Source: RGIG3002 sp964449325
GTDB lineage: Bacteria > Bacillota > Clostridia > Lachnospirales > Lachnospiraceae
Reading direction: 5' to 3'
Length of the DNA: 64,000 bases
Assembly (NCBI GenBank): GCA_964449325.1
Contig: CAYUYJ010000011.1
Span: forward strand, 1 to 64,000
This document shows, piece after piece, positions 1 through 8,413 of this stretch; position 1 is the first letter of the stretch, and each line of letters opens with the position of its first letter. The translations under genes and the position numbers were made by a program. The notes under the pieces are model-generated. The model worked only from the letters and a program-made list of their open reading frames with translations, had not been told where the DNA came from and made no database searches.

Positions 1-99
1 AGTAACTATGTGACTTTCAGCCACTTTCACGGCTGTGTCGTGAATAATCTAGGATAACCTATAATTTTTGCATAATTTTTTTGAAGGGAAGTGTATTGT

Positions 100-738
100 A
101 TGAATACAGTTATCACAATCGGAAGGCAGTTTGGTTCCGCCGGAAGGGAAATCGGAGAAAAGGTGGCAGAGTATTTTGGGATTCCCTGCTATGATAAAGA
201 ACTTTTAACAAGAGCAGCAAAGGAGAGCGGTTTTTGTGAAGAAATGATTCAGAACCATGATGAACGTCCTACCAATTCCTTTCTCTACAATCTGGTTATG
301 GATACGTATTCCTTTGGCTATAATGCCTCTTCTTTTGTAGATATGCCAATTAGTCATAAAGTATTTCTGGCACAGTTTGATACAATCAAGAAAATGGCAA
401 GCGAAGGGCCTTGCGTTATTGTTGGTCGGTGTGCCGATTATGCCTTAAGTGATTTCAAAAATTCTCTGCATTTGTTTATTTACGGCAATGAAGAAGCAAA
501 AGTTAAGCGGATTATGGAAAAATATAATCTGACGGAAGCAAAAGCTAAGGATATGATAATTAAGAAGGATAAACAGCGTCAGAGTTATTACAATTATTAT
601 TCCTCCAAAAAATGGGGACGCGCCGACAGTTATGATTTGTGTATTAACAGCAGTGTGCTTGGCGTGGAAGGAACTGTGAAGCTGATTATTCAGTATATAG
701 AGGACTTTGAAGCGAAGAATTATGGAAGTGGGAAATAA
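100..738 (+). CDS. Cytidylate kinase-like family protein
   Basis: This 212-residue cytosolic protein resembles the cytidylate-kinase-like (AAA_26) family, P-loop proteins related to CMP kinase whose real substrate is usually unknown. The N-terminus has a phosphate-loop-like segment, IGRQFGSAGREIG, at about residues 6-18. It is followed by a CYDKELL segment and later by IVGRCADY, typical of the family. An upstream in-frame GTG at 91 is possible, but AAGGGAAG at 84-91 is well placed for ATG 100, so that start is preferred. It is transcribed alone and ends before a hairpin terminator. Family membership is fairly secure. Nucleoside monophosphate kinase activity is only an inference. Confidence 0.82.
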   Translation: MNTVITIGRQFGSAGREIGEKVAEYFGIPCYDKELLTRAAKESGFCEEMIQNHDERPTNSFLYNLVMDTYSFGYNASSFVDMPISHKVFLAQFDTIKKMASEGPCVIVGRCADYALSDFKNSLHLFIYGNEEAKVKRIMEKYNLTEAKAKDMIIKKDKQRQSYYNYYSSKKWGRADSYDLCINSSVLGVEGTVKLIIQYIEDFEAKNYGSGK

Positions 739-757
739 AACAGAATAGAAAAGGTTT

Positions 758-793
758 ATACCGGAAGGTTTGAAAAGACTTTCCGGTATTTTT
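758..793 (+). terminator. Intrinsic terminator after the kinase-like gene
   Basis: The arms ATACCGGAA (758-766) and TTCCGGTAT (781-789) form a perfect stem followed by a run of T. It lies directly downstream of the kinase-like stop codon. Confidence 0.85.
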
Positions 794-855
794 GTGGGAT
801 AATTTTGGTATCAGAAAGGAAATGTACGGTAATACTCATCAATGAGGTGATGAAT

Positions 856-1479
856 ATGAGTAAACATAAACCGAAGCATATTGGTATTATTCCGGACGGA
901 AACCGTCGGTGGGCGACAGAGAAAGGAATGAGAAAACAGGACGGATATGAGTATGGGTTAGAACCCGGGCTGAAACTGCTAAAATTGGCAAGGGAGAATG
1001 GTATAAAGGAAATCACATATTATGGATTTACCGTTGATAACTGTAAACGACCGGCCGAGCAGTTTCAGGCATTCCAAAAAGCTTGTATTAAGGCAGTAGA
1101 AATGCTGACAGAGGAAGGCGCCGATTTACTTGTCATTGGAGACAGTAGTTCCAAATGTTTTCCACGGGAGCTGCTGCCTTATACTACACGAACTTCGGTA
1201 CATGGCGGAGGAATTCGGGTGAATTTTCTGGTTAATTATGGATGGCAATGGGATTTGTCTCATATTGAAAAAGACGGAAAACCATATTCAAGTGATATTT
1301 CCAGAATTGATCTGATAATTCGCTGGGGTGGAATGCGTCGGCTTTCCGGTTTTTTGCCAATGCAGTCTGTTTATGCTGATTTTTATGTTGAGGAACATTT
1401 GTGGCCGGATTATACGGATAAGGATTTTTTTAATGTATTGGAATGGTATAGCAGGCAGGATGTAACACTCGGAGGTTAG
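856..1479 (+). CDS. Short undecaprenyl-diphosphate-synthase-like protein
   Basis: This 207-residue protein belongs to the cis-prenyltransferase (UppS) family. The N-terminal motif IIPDGNRRWA at about residues 11-20 matches the catalytic Asp/Asn P-loop region. The C-terminal IIRWGGMRRLSGFLPMQSVY stretch matches the isopentenyl-diphosphate-binding RTGGExRLSNFL region, with Trp for Thr and Met for Glu. UppS proteins are usually about 240-260 residues, so the central part is shortened. GAGGTGA at 844-850 supports ATG 856 rather than ATG 850. It is probably a lineage-specific paralogue and not the cell's main UppS. Prenyl transfer activity, product length and substrate are unknown. Confidence 0.75.
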   Translation: MSKHKPKHIGIIPDGNRRWATEKGMRKQDGYEYGLEPGLKLLKLARENGIKEITYYGFTVDNCKRPAEQFQAFQKACIKAVEMLTEEGADLLVIGDSSSKCFPRELLPYTTRTSVHGGGIRVNFLVNYGWQWDLSHIEKDGKPYSSDISRIDLIIRWGGMRRLSGFLPMQSVYADFYVEEHLWPDYTDKDFFNVLEWYSRQDVTLGG

Positions 1480-1535
1480 TGTATAAAAAACAAAGATTTC
1501 TAAAGATTTGACAAAATAATTGGAAGATATTGCAT

Positions 1536-1567
1536 TTGACAGCAGACAAGGAGTTAGTCTAGACTAA
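1536..1567 (+). promoter_or_regulatory. Promoter overlapped by a DtxR-type TTAG-N6-CTAA palindrome
   Basis: TTGACA (1536-1541) is followed after 18 bases by TAGACT (1560-1565), a plausible promoter. The -10 element lies inside the perfect 14-base palindrome TTAGTCTAGACTAA (1554-1567). The TTAG-N6-CTAA layout equals the first 14 positions of the classical DtxR/IdeR box. The same layout occurs upstream of two other ABC operons in the window (11247-11262 and 14943-14958). Binding by the DtxR-family protein at 18554-18937 is inferred. Confidence 0.6.
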
Positions 1568-1627
1568 TACTGCAAACAGATGAGAGCGCATCATCTATAT
1601 AATCAAAAAATAAGGCGGTAGAAGTTT

Positions 1628-2359
1628 ATGAAAATGAATATAAAAAAAGAGAAGTTGTTTGTGATATTAACTCCGGCGCTTTGTCTGCTGCTTTTTCTAA
1701 AGAGTCTGACGGGAGAAATCTGCCATGTAATTTTTGGGGTTCTGTTTGTGACTATGACTGTGGTTCATGTGGGCAAACAGTTATGTAAGCTGAAGTACAA
1801 GAAGTTTCCTATTCGGATGGTTGATTGGATACTTTTAACAGCTTTGGCATTGGTGTTTCTGAGCGGAATGCTGTTGCACCCGCTCCGGGAAATGTTAGCC
1901 ATAAAGATATTACATAAAATTTCATCTGTCTTTTTGGCGGCAGTTATGATTGTGCATATGCTGCAGCATGGAAAAGAAAAACTATGGATTGCTCTTGGAT
2001 TTATCTGTCTGGGGCTTGGAACAGTAGGTATTGTTCTGCCGGTTTTGCCTACAGTACCTTTTTATATGGCAACTGCGTTTTTCTTTGCAAAAGGCTCGAA
2101 AAAACTTCATGACTGGTTTATCGGAACGAAGCTTTATAAGAAGCATCTGGACAGCTATGTAAAGCAGCGCGCCATGACGATGGGCACGAAGTTTCGGATT
2201 GCCTGTACAGTGACCATCATGATGACCATCAGTTTCATATGCATGAAGAATGTCCCGGTGGGAAGAATCTGTCTTGGAGTAGTCTGGATATGGCATCTGT
2301 GGTATTTCTTCCTGCGGATTAAGACAATAAAACAGGAGAAAGGAGCAAGGAATGCTTAA
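1628..2359 (+). CDS. DUF454 membrane protein with an N-terminal bis-haem-like histidine module
   Basis: This 243-residue inner-membrane protein has two parts. Residues 1-115 hold about four hydrophobic helices with histidines at 33, 47, 96 and 110. Each pair is spaced H-X13-H within one helix, the arrangement by which b-type cytochromes and ferric reductases hold two haems. The region resembles DUF4405-type domains. Residues about 120-235 match DUF454 (YbaN-like): LGFICLGLGTVGIVLPVLPT, then a membrane hairpin ending in a charged tail. AAGGCGG at 1612-1618 precedes ATG 1628. The next gene overlaps by 8 bases, so it is translationally coupled to the CydDC-like exporters. Haem binding is inferred from the histidine spacing only. 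No specific substrate can be named. Confidence 0.72.
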   Translation: MKMNIKKEKLFVILTPALCLLLFLKSLTGEICHVIFGVLFVTMTVVHVGKQLCKLKYKKFPIRMVDWILLTALALVFLSGMLLHPLREMLAIKILHKISSVFLAAVMIVHMLQHGKEKLWIALGFICLGLGTVGIVLPVLPTVPFYMATAFFFAKGSKKLHDWFIGTKLYKKHLDSYVKQRAMTMGTKFRIACTVTIMMTISFICMKNVPVGRICLGVVWIWHLWYFFLRIKTIKQEKGARNA

Positions 2360-4100
2360 AACAAGACTGATTAAATTATTGTCTCATGCAAAGAAATATA
2401 TTGCATTTCAAGTCATATGGAAATGGATTTCCCTGCTCTGTCAGGTGGTGATGATTTATGCAACCGCAATGCTTTTGGAAAATGCGTTATTTGATGTAAT
2501 TACCGAAAAACATGTGATAATCTACGGCAGCATGGTTCTTGCTTCTGTTTTGTTAAGGTTTTTCTGCGACAAACAGACAACTTATGCGGCTTATGAAGCC
2601 AGTGCAGATGTAAAGCGTATTTTGCGTGAGAAGATTTACGGAAAAATATTAAAACTGGGTGCTTCTTACCGGGAGAGTGCAGCTACCTCCGAGGTGGTAC
2701 AGATGGCGGCAGAGGGAGTAGAACAGCTGGAAACTTATTTCGGGAGATATCTGTCCCAGTTGTTTTACAGTCTTTTAGCTCCGGTAACTTTATTTCTTAT
2801 TCTTGCTTTTGTGAATGTGAAAGCAAGTGTGGTGCTTCTTATCTGTGTACCGGTGATTCCCGTTTCTATTGTGGCTGTACAGAAGTTTGCAAAAAAATTA
2901 TTGCAGAAATACTGGGGGATTTACACAGAACTTGGGGATTCTTTTTTGGAAAATCTTCAGGGACTGACTACACTTAAAATGTATCAGGCAGATGCAGAAA
3001 GGGCAGTAGAGATGGATGAAGAGTCCCAGAGATTTAGAAGGATTACCATGAAGGTGTTGACCATGCAGCTCAATTCTACCAGTGTGATGGATATGATTGC
3101 CTACGGTGGTGCCGCTATTGGGATGATTGTGACGATTTCCGAGTTTTTGAATGGAAATGTCAGCTTTGGCGGAGCTGTCATGATTATTTTGCTGGCTTCG
3201 GAGTTTTTCATTCCATTGAGGCTTCTTGGCTCCTTCTTCCATATTGCCATGAATGGCATGGCGGCCAGTGATAAGATTTTTGCATTGTTGGATTTACCGG
3301 AGCCGGAAGAAAAAGGAGAAGTGTTGGAAGACGGGGAGTTGTCCATTCATTGGGAAAAAGTACAGTTTTCCTATGAGGATAATCGGGAAATTTTAAAAGA
3401 AGTATCCTTGGATTTTGCTGCCGGAAGTTTTACTTCTCTTGTTGGAATTTCCGGTTGTGGGAAGAGTACGATAGCAGGTATTTTAATGGGGAGAAATAAA
3501 GGGTATCAGGGAAGTATCACCATTCAGGGAAAGGAATTGCGGGAAATTTCCGAGAAAAGTCTTATGAAACATATTACTCTTGTTAATCATAACAGCTATT
3601 TATTCAAAGGAACCGTAAGGGATAATCTGAAAATGGGAAAAGAGGATGCATCTGAAAAAGAAATGTGTGATGTGCTTGAAAAGGTAAGTCTCTGGAGATT
3701 TTTACAGGCGCAGAAGGGACTGGATACGGTGGTTATGGAAAAGGGAAGCAATTTCTCAGGAGGACAATGTCAGCGGCTTGCACTGGCAAGAGCTCTTTTA
3801 CACGATACACCGGTTTATATCTTCGATGAGGCAACCTCCAACATTGACATGGAAAGTGAAGAAATGATTATGCAGGTCATCCGGGAACTGGCCGGGACAA
3901 AGACAATCCTTCTGATTTCTCACAGACTGGCAAACGTAGTGGAATCCGACCGGATTTATATGTTGGAAAACGGTTGTGTGTTGCAGGCAGGAACTCATAG
4001 AGAACTGATGACGGAGAAAGGTGCCTACGAAAGCTTGTATCGTTACCAGAGTGAACTGGAGGCATATGGAAAAGAGAGTGAAAAGGTGGTGGCGGAATAA
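2352..4100 (+). CDS. ABC exporter half-transporter, CydD-like
   Basis: This 582-residue protein has an N-terminal type I exporter membrane domain (about residues 1-320, six predicted helices) and a C-terminal nucleotide-binding domain. The Walker A motif GISGCGKST starts at residue 365. The signature FSGGQCQR starts near residue 468, followed by Walker B VYIFDEAT with the catalytic Glu and then the H-loop SHR. It resembles CydD of the CydDC cysteine/glutathione exporter and presumably pairs with the product of the next gene, which overlaps by one base (TAATG). It may export a thiol, haem-related or peptide substrate. Homology to the exporter class is strong; the CydD assignment is tentative because no cydAB lies nearby. 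Confidence 0.85.
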   Translation: MLKTRLIKLLSHAKKYIAFQVIWKWISLLCQVVMIYATAMLLENALFDVITEKHVIIYGSMVLASVLLRFFCDKQTTYAAYEASADVKRILREKIYGKILKLGASYRESAATSEVVQMAAEGVEQLETYFGRYLSQLFYSLLAPVTLFLILAFVNVKASVVLLICVPVIPVSIVAVQKFAKKLLQKYWGIYTELGDSFLENLQGLTTLKMYQADAERAVEMDEESQRFRRITMKVLTMQLNSTSVMDMIAYGGAAIGMIVTISEFLNGNVSFGGAVMIILLASEFFIPLRLLGSFFHIAMNGMAASDKIFALLDLPEPEEKGEVLEDGELSIHWEKVQFSYEDNREILKEVSLDFAAGSFTSLVGISGCGKSTIAGILMGRNKGYQGSITIQGKELREISEKSLMKHITLVNHNSYLFKGTVRDNLKMGKEDASEKEMCDVLEKVSLWRFLQAQKGLDTVVMEKGSNFSGGQCQRLALARALLHDTPVYIFDEATSNIDMESEEMIMQVIRELAGTKTILLISHRLANVVESDRIYMLENGCVLQAGTHRELMTEKGAYESLYRYQSELEAYGKESEKVVAE

Positions 4101-5764
4101 TGGAACAGAAAAGCAGGAGAAAAGGGATTGTTATAATGGGAAGGCTGATTGGTCTTTTGAAGCCACTGGTTCCTATTATGTGTCTTGCTGTTTTACTGGG
4201 TGTTTTAGGGTATCTGTGTGCGATTTTTCTGACAATTCTTGCCGGATATGGTTTGCTGCACGGACTTATGGATGTGAGGAAAACGGATATAAGTCTGGCT
4301 GTGATACTGGTCAGCCTTGCAGTGCTGCGTGGCATTCTTCATTACGGAGAACAATATTGCAACCATTTTATCGCCTTCAAGCTTCTGGCAATTATCCGGC
4401 ATAAAGTGTTTGATGCTTTAAGGAAACTGTGTCCGGCTAAACTGGAAGGCAGGGATAAAGGAAATCTAATTTCCATCATTACTTCGGATATTGAGCTTCT
4501 GGAAGTATTTTATGCTCATACAATCTCTCCGATTGCCATAGCGGTTCTTACTTCTTTTATAATGATATGTTTTATTAGTTCTCAGTATCCGGCGGCGGGA
4601 GTGATTGCACTTTTGGGATATCTGACAGTCGGTGCGTGGATTCCTTTGTGGAATGGAAAAAGGGGAGCGGCGGAAGGCATGGTATTTCGTAACTCCTTCG
4701 GCGAACTGAACAGCTTTATACTGGATTCTCTGCGGGGATTGGATGAAACAATCCAGTATGATCAAGGGGATGAACGGATGGTACAGATGAACGAGCGTTC
4801 ATGGGAACTTGGAAAGATACAAAAAAAACTGAATAGGCATGAGGCTGCCCAAGGGTCCTTGACGAACCTGTTCATTCTTGTGTTTTCTTTCGGTATGCTT
4901 CTTTTTATGCTTTGGAATTTTCAAAAGGGAAATATAACCTATGACAGAATGCTGGTTGCCACCATTGCCATGATGGGTTCCTTTGGTCCGGTAGTGGCTC
5001 TGTCTAACTTATCCAACAACCTGAATCAGACGCTGGCAAGCGGGGAACGTGTGTTGTCTTTGCTGGAAGAAGAACCCCGGATTGCAGATGTGAGCGGGAA
5101 AGAAATTACGGAATTTGAAGGTGCAGCGGCAAAGAAGGTGGATTTTTCCTATGATAAGAAACAGATTTTAAAGCAGTATTCTATTGATATCCCGAGAGGA
5201 AAGATCGTAGGTATTCATGGCGCAAGCGGTTGTGGAAAATCGACGCTGTTAAAGCTTTTTATGCGGTTTTGGGATGCAGACAGCGGAAAAATGCTGATAT
5301 CAGGGAAAGATGTGAAAAAGATTAATACAACGGATTTGAGGAATATGGAATCTTATGTAACGCAGGAAACTTATTTATTTCATGATTCTATCGCAAATAA
5401 TATTGCTGTTGGAAAACCTGGGGCTTCCAAAGAGGAGATTATGGAGGCTGCAAAAAAGGCATCGGTTCATGACTTTATTATGACACTTCCGAAAGGATAT
5501 GATACGGAAGTGGGAGAGCTTGGAGATACGTTGTCCGGTGGGGAAAAACAACGGATTGGGATTGCAAGGGCATTTTTGCATGATGCTCCCTTCCTTTTAC
5601 TGGACGAGCCTACCAGTAATCTGGATTCGTTGAATGAAGGGATTATCTTAAAATCCCTAAAGGAAGCACGAGGGGACAAAACGGTAGTGCTGGTGTCTCA
5701 CAGGAAGTCTACCATGAATTTGGCAGACGTGGTGTATGAAATGGAGAACGGAAGAATTTCTTAA
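4100..5764 (+). CDS. ABC exporter half-transporter, CydC-like
   Basis: This 554-residue partner of the upstream half-transporter has a six-helix membrane domain to about residue 310 and then an ATPase domain. Walker A GASGCGKST starts at residue 374, the signature LSGGEKQR near residue 478, and Walker B FLLLDEPTSNLD follows. The ATG overlaps the previous stop codon as TAATG, so the two half-transporters are translationally coupled and probably form a heterodimer. A hairpin after the stop codon may end the operon. By analogy with CydC, its role would be export of a redox-active small molecule across the cytoplasmic membrane. The substrate cannot be read from sequence. Confidence 0.85.
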   Translation: MEQKSRRKGIVIMGRLIGLLKPLVPIMCLAVLLGVLGYLCAIFLTILAGYGLLHGLMDVRKTDISLAVILVSLAVLRGILHYGEQYCNHFIAFKLLAIIRHKVFDALRKLCPAKLEGRDKGNLISIITSDIELLEVFYAHTISPIAIAVLTSFIMICFISSQYPAAGVIALLGYLTVGAWIPLWNGKRGAAEGMVFRNSFGELNSFILDSLRGLDETIQYDQGDERMVQMNERSWELGKIQKKLNRHEAAQGSLTNLFILVFSFGMLLFMLWNFQKGNITYDRMLVATIAMMGSFGPVVALSNLSNNLNQTLASGERVLSLLEEEPRIADVSGKEITEFEGAAAKKVDFSYDKKQILKQYSIDIPRGKIVGIHGASGCGKSTLLKLFMRFWDADSGKMLISGKDVKKINTTDLRNMESYVTQETYLFHDSIANNIAVGKPGASKEEIMEAAKKASVHDFIMTLPKGYDTEVGELGDTLSGGEKQRIGIARAFLHDAPFLLLDEPTSNLDSLNEGIILKSLKEARGDKTVVLVSHRKSTMNLADVVYEMENGRIS

Positions 5765-5798
5765 AGAATTCGTGAGGTCATGCGTTTTTCCGGGCCAC

Positions 5799-5817
5799 GG
5801 ATGATCTTTTATCATCC
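5799..5817. terminator. Candidate hairpin terminator between convergent operons
   Basis: The arms GGATGAT and ATCATCC flank a CTTTT loop between the stop codons of two converging operons (5764 and 5872). A second, longer pairing, GGAAACG with CGTTTTCC, spans about 5842-5883. No clean T-run follows the first stem, so the efficiency is uncertain. Confidence 0.45.
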
Positions 5818-5871
5818 ATGCACAGCAGTTCGTCATGTGATGGAAACGAAAAAAGAGAAGAGACAATGAAG

Positions 5872-6483
5872 TCACGTTTTCCCTGATAGAGTTGCCTTGA
5901 TTGCCCCCTCTGAGTGTATGCGTACAACTCGATTACTATCATTTTCGGATAGATAGGATAATTTTTCTAAGTAGGGGATAACCAGTTCGGGTACACGTTT
6001 TCCTAATACACGAAATATTTCAGGAGCTTCCATTCTCACTTTGGTATCCTTGTCATTTAGTAAATCGGAGAATATGTGTATGTGTTCTCCGATTTCATTA
6101 GGACTATTTGTTGCAATATTCTCTGAAGCCCAAATAAATGCTAATCTTATTTTAGGATTATCGGCATTTGCTAATGTGAGCATTTGTTCCCAATAAGGCT
6201 TGATTAAGTTATAGTTGGCTCTGCCGATTCTTCCCAATGCATTAAGAGCACGTTCTTTAATCAAATCATCACAATTACTCATCAATTCTGCAATTTTGGA
6301 GACATAGCAGGAAACTTTTTGGGGATATAGTAATCCCATTTCGCCAAGCATCCAAAGTGCTTTTGCTTTTATTTTTAGTGAAGGATTCTCTAATAGAGAA
6401 CCTACATCATCAATGGAAGATTCCCACAATTCTTTGTTATTTCTTGTGTGATTCAGTTTTTGATACAGTTCTTCTGGATTCAT
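5872..6483 (-). CDS. HEAT-repeat protein
   Basis: This 203-residue soluble all-helical protein is built of repeats of about 37 residues. The units include ENPSLKIKAKALWMLGEMG, NCDDLIKERALNALGRIGRA, DNPKIRLAFIWASENIA and NDKDTKVRMEAPEIFRVLG. The repeated pattern of hydrophobic helix pairs with Asp/Lys/Arg turns is typical of HEAT or DNA-alkylation-repair-like (AlkD) solenoids. No catalytic motif is visible, so it is probably a scaffold or binding protein. The gene starts one base after the stop codon of the upstream ATC-hydrolase-family gene and is therefore the last gene of that operon. Its partner is unknown. Confidence 0.75.
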   Translation of the reverse strand: MNPEELYQKLNHTRNNKELWESSIDDVGSLLENPSLKIKAKALWMLGEMGLLYPQKVSCYVSKIAELMSNCDDLIKERALNALGRIGRANYNLIKPYWEQMLTLANADNPKIRLAFIWASENIATNSPNEIGEHIHIFSDLLNDKDTKVRMEAPEIFRVLGKRVPELVIPYLEKLSYLSENDSNRVVRIHSEGAIKATLSGKT

Positions 6484-6484
6484 A

Positions 6485-7102
6485 TTATTTCCTTTCTAAG
6501 CTTCGTTTTGTTTTAATTAAGTGAAAGTCACATTTATCGGCCCCTTGTCCAAGTGTTCCTTTTCTTTCAAAGCGGATTTTGGGCATTAACCCGCTAAATG
6601 CTATATCATCATTTTCACAAAATACGGTACATAATTCAGGGCATCCATATTTCTTTGTCAAATCATGATAGATACACTTATGTAAGTCAAAATGAATTTC
6701 TTTCTCATTGCAGTAAATCCATTTTGTTCCAAATACATCATCCGGAAAATTTTTTTTCATAACGCCTTTTACAGCCAAGCGGTACATTAAGTATGTGAAA
6801 GGTATTCTTGCCATCCTTTGATTTTGCTGCTTTTTTATTTCTGCTGATTTTCTTGTTTCTTTTCTAACATAGAATAGAGCCATATCAGTATCATATCCGT
6901 TAGCAATTAAAGCTTTATAGTATGCCATTGTTGGAAATAGATTTGCAGTTAAATGATGTATGATAGCTTTATCTTCATAGCAGTCAGCAGTTGTTTTAAG
7001 CTCTTTATAAATATTTTCTGCCTTCTCATATAAGTTTTTTCCATTATTAAATTCATGTAATACATCTTCCTTTAAGAAAAACAAGTTTGTGTCTCTGAAC
7101 AT
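6485..7102 (-). CDS. L-2-amino-thiazoline-4-carboxylate hydrolase-family protein
   Basis: This 205-residue protein resembles the ATC hydrolase family, named after the enzyme that opens 2-amino-thiazoline-4-carboxylate on a bacterial route to cysteine. Family-like features are an N-terminal helical region with TMAYYKALI, then CIYHDLTKKYGCPELCTVFCENDD and the C-terminal FERKGTLGQGADKCDFHLI, which carries conserved Cys and Asp residues. Many family members have no tested activity. The start at 7102 is chosen because AAAGGAG lies at the right distance; upstream in-frame codons lack a ribosome site. It sits between the DUF998 gene and the HEAT gene, and the cluster is probably controlled by the divergent PadR regulator. 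Confidence 0.72.
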   Translation of the reverse strand: MFRDTNLFFLKEDVLHEFNNGKNLYEKAENIYKELKTTADCYEDKAIIHHLTANLFPTMAYYKALIANGYDTDMALFYVRKETRKSAEIKKQQNQRMARIPFTYLMYRLAVKGVMKKNFPDDVFGTKWIYCNEKEIHFDLHKCIYHDLTKKYGCPELCTVFCENDDIAFSGLMPKIRFERKGTLGQGADKCDFHLIKTKRSLERK

Positions 7103-7168
7103 TCTATTTTCTCCTTTTTTAATCAAAAGTGAAACAACAGATACCATCTAAAATGAGTACTCATAAAT

Positions 7169-7816
7169 TTATTTGATTTCCAATATGTTTCTTATCGAAA
7201 TAACTCCGATGGGTAAATACATAAATACTATATTAAGCCTTTGCCACAGCCCCTCTTTCGCTATAATTGTGTCATTAAACTGAGGTTTATCAGACATGAC
7301 AAACAGTACAAAGAATAGAAATGCCACTATAAATGAGACGAATGCTATTGTTCCGTATGCTTTGTGATCGTTCCTGAATTCAAGAATCGATAATAATAAT
7401 GGAACAAAAAGAAATACCATAAATCCAATGACTGAGCCAATTCCATGTATTTTTGAAGCAGTTGTTACCACATCTTTAGTTTCGTTAACACTAAAAAAAC
7501 AAGTAAATATACATGCTCCGACAGCAAATAAGATAATAAAAGAAATAGTGATTCCGGTAAGCAATTTTGAGATACAGTTATAATAGTTATATATTGCAGG
7601 AACAGCGAATAGAAACAGTAAGCCTTCCAATAACATCCAAATGTTAAAAAACATTCTGACAGGACTTTGCGGATTTCTTAATGCTGAAATCGTCATAGAA
7701 GTATGGCTGAAACCTTTATAAAAGGGTGCGAGAATAAATGGAATAAGCATGTCTCCTAAAATTGCAATAAAAAAAGCATACCATCCATATTTATCGAAAA
7801 AACTAACTTTCATCAT
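7169..7816 (-). CDS. DUF998 family membrane protein
   Basis: This 215-residue integral membrane protein has six predicted hydrophobic segments. The first loop carries SHTSMTISALRNPQSPVRMFFN, the hallmark of DUF998 proteins, and KIHGIGSVIGFMVF lies in the fourth segment. DUF998 proteins are of unknown function, distantly similar to membrane cytochrome-b561-like or transporter folds. The tandem ATGs at 7816 and 7813 both follow AAGGAGAA. The first codons overlap the end of the preceding AbrB-like reading frame by 14 bases, which suggests translational coupling. If the upstream frame is broken, coupling would depend on the downstream part still being translated. Confidence 0.8.
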   Translation of the reverse strand: MMKVSFFDKYGWYAFFIAILGDMLIPFILAPFYKGFSHTSMTISALRNPQSPVRMFFNIWMLLEGLLFLFAVPAIYNYYNCISKLLTGITISFIILFAVGACIFTCFFSVNETKDVVTTASKIHGIGSVIGFMVFLFVPLLLSILEFRNDHKAYGTIAFVSFIVAFLFFVLFVMSDKPQFNDTIIAKEGLWQRLNIVFMYLPIGVISIRNILEIK

Positions 7817-8305
7817 AAGAGTTCTCCTTATCTATAATCCTGTATTCGGGAATTATCCCATTGTAAGAGTAAACCTTATCCATGAGCGGTCCTTTGGCAC
7901 CCATCGTGAAAGCGATATCGCTGCTTCTTATGCTCATTAAGGTATCACCGACTAAAAGATTGAGGTATTCCATGGTCCGCTCAGGTAATCGAATGACACC
8001 GGATGGAGAAATCGTAAGCCAGGAATATCCGCGTCCTTTATACCGGATAAAACTGCCTTCCTGCAATTCATAACCTGCAAGTGCAGGACAGTCGTCCAGA
8101 ATATGCTTTAATTTTGAGTTTGAGAGTAATGCATGACTCGTTATGCAGAATCCTCCGGTCGCTTTTGCTCCTGTAAAAATAATGATTTTATCATTTTTTG
8201 TGATGCTATATTCTAAATTGCCTGTTCCGGAATTTGAATTTCGTTCTGGTTTCCGATTATAGAAAGTCCAAAAACGAATTTTCCACCTTTATTAAGTTGT
8301 GGCAT
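7803..8305 (-). pseudogene. AbrB/SpoVT-like regulator interrupted by a single-base frameshift
   Basis: Translation from ATG 8305, behind GGAAGAGGTG, gives MPQLNKGGKFVFGLSIIG and then IQIPEQAI before a TAG stop at 8213-8215. In another frame the rest of the same protein continues: LEYSITKNDKIIIFTGAKATGGF, then DDCPALAGYELQEGSFIRYKG, then IRLPERTMEYL and VGDTLMSIRSSDIAFTMGAKGP. These two blocks match the two swapped-hairpin (AbrB-like) halves of a clostridial regulator family of about 150-165 residues that begins MPQLVKGGK. One extra T in the ATTT run at about 8215-8218 would restore the frame. So the gene is a recent pseudogene, a phase-variable gene or a sequencing error. The AbrB-like family name is from memory. 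Confidence 0.75.
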
Positions 8306-8331
8306 GAAATCACCTCTTCCTTTATTTAGAA

Positions 8332-8378
8332 TGTGTAGTATAATAATACTATACACAATGAGTGCTCTATATATAGAG
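8332..8378. promoter_or_regulatory. Divergent operator region for the PadR cluster
   Basis: Two palindromes lie in the 108-base gap between the divergent genes. The first spans 8332-8357, with outer arms TGTGTA and TACACA and inner arms AGTAT and ATACT. The second is CTCTATATATAGAG (8365-8378), a perfect palindrome. PadR regulators normally bind such AT-rich inverted repeats in their own promoter and the divergent target promoter. Assignment to the adjacent PadR gene is by position. Confidence 0.55.
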
Positions 8379-8413
8379 TACTATAATACAAAATCAGTGT
8401 CAAGGAGGAAAAA

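Noticed and set aside
3877..4335. 152-codon minus-strand open frame across the CydD/CydC junction
   Set aside because: It overlaps two well-supported genes in the opposite direction, and its Pro/Arg/Ser-rich product looks like no known family.
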